A stretch of 64,000 bases of DNA from Sinorhizobium fredii USDA 257 (GTDB lineage: Bacteria; Pseudomonadota; Alphaproteobacteria; Rhizobiales; Rhizobiaceae). Made by a program: the position numbers and the translations under genes. Positions within the stretch are counted from its first letter, which is position 1. Each line of letters starts with the position of its first letter. Shown in pieces: positions 61,485 through 64,000 of the stretch. The stretch lies in the NCBI RefSeq assembly GCF_000265205.3, contig NC_018000.1, positions 4,712,001 to 4,776,000 on the forward strand, read 5' to 3'. The notes beneath the pieces are model-generated. The model ran no database searches, was not told where the DNA came from, and was given only the letters and a program-made list of their open reading frames with translations.

Positions 61485-63287
61485 TCAAAAACCGGCCTTT
61501 TTCAGCCCTTCACGATAAAGATCCTTCTGCCATTGTTCCTTGAACGGAATGACGGCGAGCCATTTATCCACATCGAAAGTCGGGTTCGCCTTCATCGCCC
61601 GCATCCTGTGCTGGCGGGCCTTCTGGCGGTCCCCGAGCATCGCCCAACTCGCGGCGACGATCCTGTCCGCCGGCGACTTGTCTTTCATGTCCTGGGCAAA
61701 GCCTATTGCCTGCTCGTATTTCCCGAGGAAGTAGCTGGCACCTGCTGCACTCCAAAGATAGGCGTCCGGTGTCAGCGGATTGAGGGAAATCGCGTTGCCA
61801 AGCTTTTCCAAGGCCTCGCCGGGACGGGAGGCATGAACGAGCGTATCGGCGTGGCTGTAGAGGACATCGGCATAATGCGGACTCAATTGTTCGGCGCGAT
61901 CAAGTGCCGCCAGGCTTTCGTCGAGGTCGCCTTGATAGAGTTTGACGACCCCGACCTCGCGATGAGCCGTGGGAAGGCACTCGTTGCTCTCAATCGCGTC
62001 CTTGGCATGGCGCTCCGCTATGGTCAGGAGTTCATCGTCGGCCCGCGCGGTCAACAGCCACTCGGTCGCGAAAGTACGCGCCATGCCGCTCAGCGCCGGC
62101 GCAAAACCCTGCTTGTGCTTCAGTGCATCCCGGAAATCGTGACGCGCCCTGCGAACCTCCGGCAGGCCGAGGCCGGAGAGATGCCGGAGCCCGCCGAGAT
62201 AGGCGTAATAGGCCTCGGGATGCGCCAGATAGTCGAGGTGCTCCGTCCGCCCCGTCTCCACCTGCTCGGTCACGGCGCGCGCCACGTGGTAGGCGATCTC
62301 CTGGCGCTGCTTGAGAAGGCCCTGAGGCGAGATCAGGAAACGATCGGCCCAGACGATCTGGTCGGAGGGCAGGAAAATCAGCTGGGTGAAAAGCCCCTGA
62401 TCCGACATGCGGCAATCGAGCGCGTAGGTCACACCGTGTCTTTCGAGGATCGCCGCCTTGTCCGCCGCCCCACGGATGCGCTCGGCTGTATAAGGCGCGA
62501 CGACCGTCATCGAGCGCAGTGCACAGAGCCCGATCGTGATGTCTTCGATCACTGCCACGCTGACGGCGTGGAGCATCGGGTCGCTGCCGAAGGCAGCCGG
62601 CGGAAGCAGTGCGACGCGCGGTAGCTGCACGGTTTCCGGCGCGCCCGTTTCCGCTTGCTCTGCGGCCGCAGCCGTCGTTCTGACACTCAGCAACGGGCTG
62701 TGCGTGACACGTTGCAGGATTTCTCGAACGGCGGAATCCCCCGGATCGAGCTCCAGCAGATGGGCGCAAGCCGAGCGCAGCGTCGACCGGTTGGTGGACC
62801 GCTGTTCGATAGCGATGAGCGCGCCGCGCAGCAGGTCCGTGAACCCCCGCCGCTTCTCCATGACCCAATCCGTGTAGCGCCCGGGCGGCAGGTCCGCCGA
62901 TGCCAGAAACGCATCGCGCCAGAGCAACAGGGCGTTGCGGAATGTCTCCTCCGAACTGTTCACCGCCCCAAAAACAGCGACATCACAGGAGACTGCCCCC
63001 AGCGCCACCTCCGCCTCCGTCGCCGCTAGAGGCGGGCCTTCGCGGGTGGCCAGGTGCTGCATGCGCCAAAGCGTAGAGCGCAGGTTCTTGAAGGCGACGC
63101 TCTTTTCCCTGTCCGGCCAGACCATGGTAGCGAGCTTCTCGCGCGTGGCGACCTTTTGCCCGGATGCCGAGAGATAGGCGAGGATCAACAGGCCGCGCTC
63201 CGGACAGGCGACTGCATCGCCGGCGGCATCAGTGAGCCGCAACTCCCCGAAGGTTTTTAGGTGATAGCCAGCCCCCGTCACGACCAT
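61485..63287 (-). CDS. SARP-type transcriptional activator with BTAD and TPR domains
   Basis: 600 residues. Residues 8-~95 are an OmpR-type winged helix (YHLKTFGELRLTDAAGD, SASGQKVATREKLATMVWPD), ~100-190 a bacterial transcriptional activator domain (ALLLWRDAFLASADLPPGRYTDW), ~220-340 a FlgO/TolB-like domain (RVALLPPAAFG, DCRMSDQGLFTQLIFLPSDQIVWADRF) and the rest tetratricopeptide repeats (AKDAIESNECLPTAHREVGVVKLYQGDLDESLAALDRAEQLSP). SARP-family proteins activate secondary-metabolite genes in actinomycetes. It starts 1 bp after the XRE stop and ends 21 bp before the 71-residue gene. Confidence 0.85.
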   Translation of the reverse strand: MVVTGAGYHLKTFGELRLTDAAGDAVACPERGLLILAYLSASGQKVATREKLATMVWPDREKSVAFKNLRSTLWRMQHLATREGPPLAATEAEVALGAVSCDVAVFGAVNSSEETFRNALLLWRDAFLASADLPPGRYTDWVMEKRRGFTDLLRGALIAIEQRSTNRSTLRSACAHLLELDPGDSAVREILQRVTHSPLLSVRTTAAAAEQAETGAPETVQLPRVALLPPAAFGSDPMLHAVSVAVIEDITIGLCALRSMTVVAPYTAERIRGAADKAAILERHGVTYALDCRMSDQGLFTQLIFLPSDQIVWADRFLISPQGLLKQRQEIAYHVARAVTEQVETGRTEHLDYLAHPEAYYAYLGGLRHLSGLGLPEVRRARHDFRDALKHKQGFAPALSGMARTFATEWLLTARADDELLTIAERHAKDAIESNECLPTAHREVGVVKLYQGDLDESLAALDRAEQLSPHYADVLYSHADTLVHASRPGEALEKLGNAISLNPLTPDAYLWSAAGASYFLGKYEQAIGFAQDMKDKSPADRIVAASWAMLGDRQKARQHRMRAMKANPTFDVDKWLAVIPFKEQWQKDLYREGLKKAGF

Positions 63288-63288
63288 C

Positions 63289-63705
63289 TCAACCGGCCAG
63301 GCCTAACGCCCTGCCGCCCCAGAGGGCGGGCCGGACAATGCGGCGCGGGCGCCCAACGACCTTCGATGGAAAAGCCGGGGATTTGCTCATGTCCGGCCCC
63401 TCAACCACCTTCGGCAACCCGCCACCCGTCGACGCCGGTGATTCCTCGAAGAAAAATGAAAAATGCACCTGCAGAACATCTGCCATCGTCAGCAACTGGA
63501 CCGCGCACACTCGGCATGCCCCCTGTTCGTATCTCCGGACCTGCGCGACCGGCACACCGAGTGCGGCGCCAAGATTTTTCTCGTCCATCCCCAGCACGTT
63601 GCGGCGCAGTCGAATACGACGGCCGACGAAAGCGTCTATGGCGGGGGGCTGGCTGAGCACTTTTCGCCTCCGCGCAAGAATGGCTAGCTGCTTAAATTCA
63701 AACAT
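63289..63705 (-). CDS. XRE-family HTH regulator
   Basis: 138 residues. The HTH is AIDAFVGRRIRLRRNVLGMDEKNLGAALGVPVAQVRRYEQGACRV with a following VLQVHFSFFFEE, the layout of rhizobial XRE regulators, but the recognition helix (VPVAQVRRYEQ) departs from the usual QIQKYEKG form. A tail rich in Pro/Gly/Arg is not recognised. The ATG at 63705 is the only fit; the gene is first in the SARP/YcaO unit. An 105-bp gap to the CsbD terminator carries its promoter. Confidence 0.8.
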   Translation of the reverse strand: MFEFKQLAILARRRKVLSQPPAIDAFVGRRIRLRRNVLGMDEKNLGAALGVPVAQVRRYEQGACRVCAVQLLTMADVLQVHFSFFFEESPASTGGGLPKVVEGPDMSKSPAFPSKVVGRPRRIVRPALWGGRALGLAG

Positions 63706-63810
63706 GCTTGAAAAGCGGAAGCGATGCAACTCGAGGCTTTGCGTGATACACAAGGTTCTCGTTTGCGTTTCGATGCACCGCATGCATTCGCCGCGTTGCA
63801 ACAACACGAG

Positions 63811-63840
63811 CCAAAAGAAAACCCCGCGCGAAGCGGGGTG
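63811..63840 (-). terminator. Rho-independent terminator after CsbD
   Basis: On the minus strand, ACCCCGC..GCGGGGT with a short loop is followed by TTTTCTTTTGG. It begins 15 bp past the CsbD stop and separates it from the XRE gene. Confidence 0.88.
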
Positions 63841-63853
63841 AGGTTTTGAGGGA

Positions 63854-64000
63854 TCAGTTCCAGGTTTGTCGGTTGTACCAATCATCCAGATCCCGTCTGA
63901 CGAGGTCCTTTTGGATGCCGTACCGCTCCTGGATCTTCCCTTCGAGCTGATCGAGGTTACCGTCGATTTGGTCAAGGTCGTCGTCGGTCAATCTGCCCCA
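63854..64000 (-). CDS. CsbD-family stress protein (5' end outside window)
   Basis: The last 48 residues of a gene running off the right edge: LTDDDLDQIDGNLDQLEGKI, QERYGIQKDLVRRDLDDWYN and a stop at 63854. This is the CsbD helical domain found in small, stress-induced proteins of unknown biochemical role. Usual length is about 60-70 residues, so roughly the first 15-20 are missing. Confidence 0.9.
   Translation of the reverse strand, partial: WGRLTDDDLDQIDGNLDQLEGKIQERYGIQKDLVRRDLDDWYNRQTWN

Overview
The window looks like a chromosomal stretch of a Sinorhizobium/Ensifer-type alphaproteobacterium. The reasons are its high GC content, dense ABC-uptake and catabolic operons, RIME-like and GC-rich intergenic palindromes typical of rhizobia, a RibH2-type lumazine synthase behind an FMN riboswitch, fhuF-fhuP siderophore genes with a TGA-N9-TCA iron box, and a carnitine dehydrogenase-thioesterase fusion. 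The species assignment is an inference; no database was searched.

Layout: (1) 1-700, a partial ParA ATPase. (2) 902-8565, a minus-strand operon with Fe-alcohol dehydrogenase, aldehyde dehydrogenase, a PuuA/GlnA4-like ligase, an APC permease and an N-formylglutamate-amidohydrolase homologue, with a divergent RpiR regulator. The set fits gamma-glutamylation of an amine or amino alcohol. (3) 8759-12663, an ABC importer of the Fe3+/polyamine/phosphonate class. (4) 12748-13594, an FMN riboswitch carrying a RIME-like insert, then ribH2. (5) 14126-22066, a carnitine island with a CdhR-like regulator, BKACE, carnitine dehydrogenase-thioesterase, acyl-CoA dehydrogenase, NDP-forming acyl-CoA synthetase and CaiD. 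(6) 22336-29558, an oligopeptide-type ABC importer with a CocE/NonD hydrolase. (7) 29607-31974, an ACT protein, an HSL-type esterase and a divergent LysR regulator. (8) 32116-37731, a ydcSTUV-like putrescine importer plus PatD. (9) 37946-39976, fhuF-fhuP. (10) 40184-41845, a membrane protein, a cysteine hydrolase and an AsnC regulator. (11) 41864-49331, a non-pyrrolysine MttB homologue with two FAD-GcvT fusion oxidases, one frameshifted, and a LysR regulator. (12) 49338-54553, a membrane hydrolase, an ICMT-like protein, an Lrp regulator with a PLP gamma-lyase, a frameshifted VOC protein and a DUF1772 protein. (13) 54741-56208, a cobalamin riboswitch followed by cbtB-cbtA. (14) 56280-59511, a second FhuF-type reductase coupled to a GH144-like glucanase, and a DUF1194 protein. 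(15) 59621-63705, a small YcaO locus with XRE and SARP-TPR regulators, a 71-residue protein overlapping YcaO, and a downstream small gene whose promoter carries SARP-like direct repeats. (16) The window ends in a partial CsbD gene.

Much of the window concerns nitrogenous osmolytes: amines, carnitine to glycine betaine, putrescine and N-methylated compounds. Two cofactor riboswitches (FMN and cobalamin) and flavin- or corrinoid-family enzymes fit this theme. The least explained parts are the YcaO/SARP locus, the FMN riboswitch with a mobile-type repeat inside its aptamer, and the FhuF-GH144 pair.
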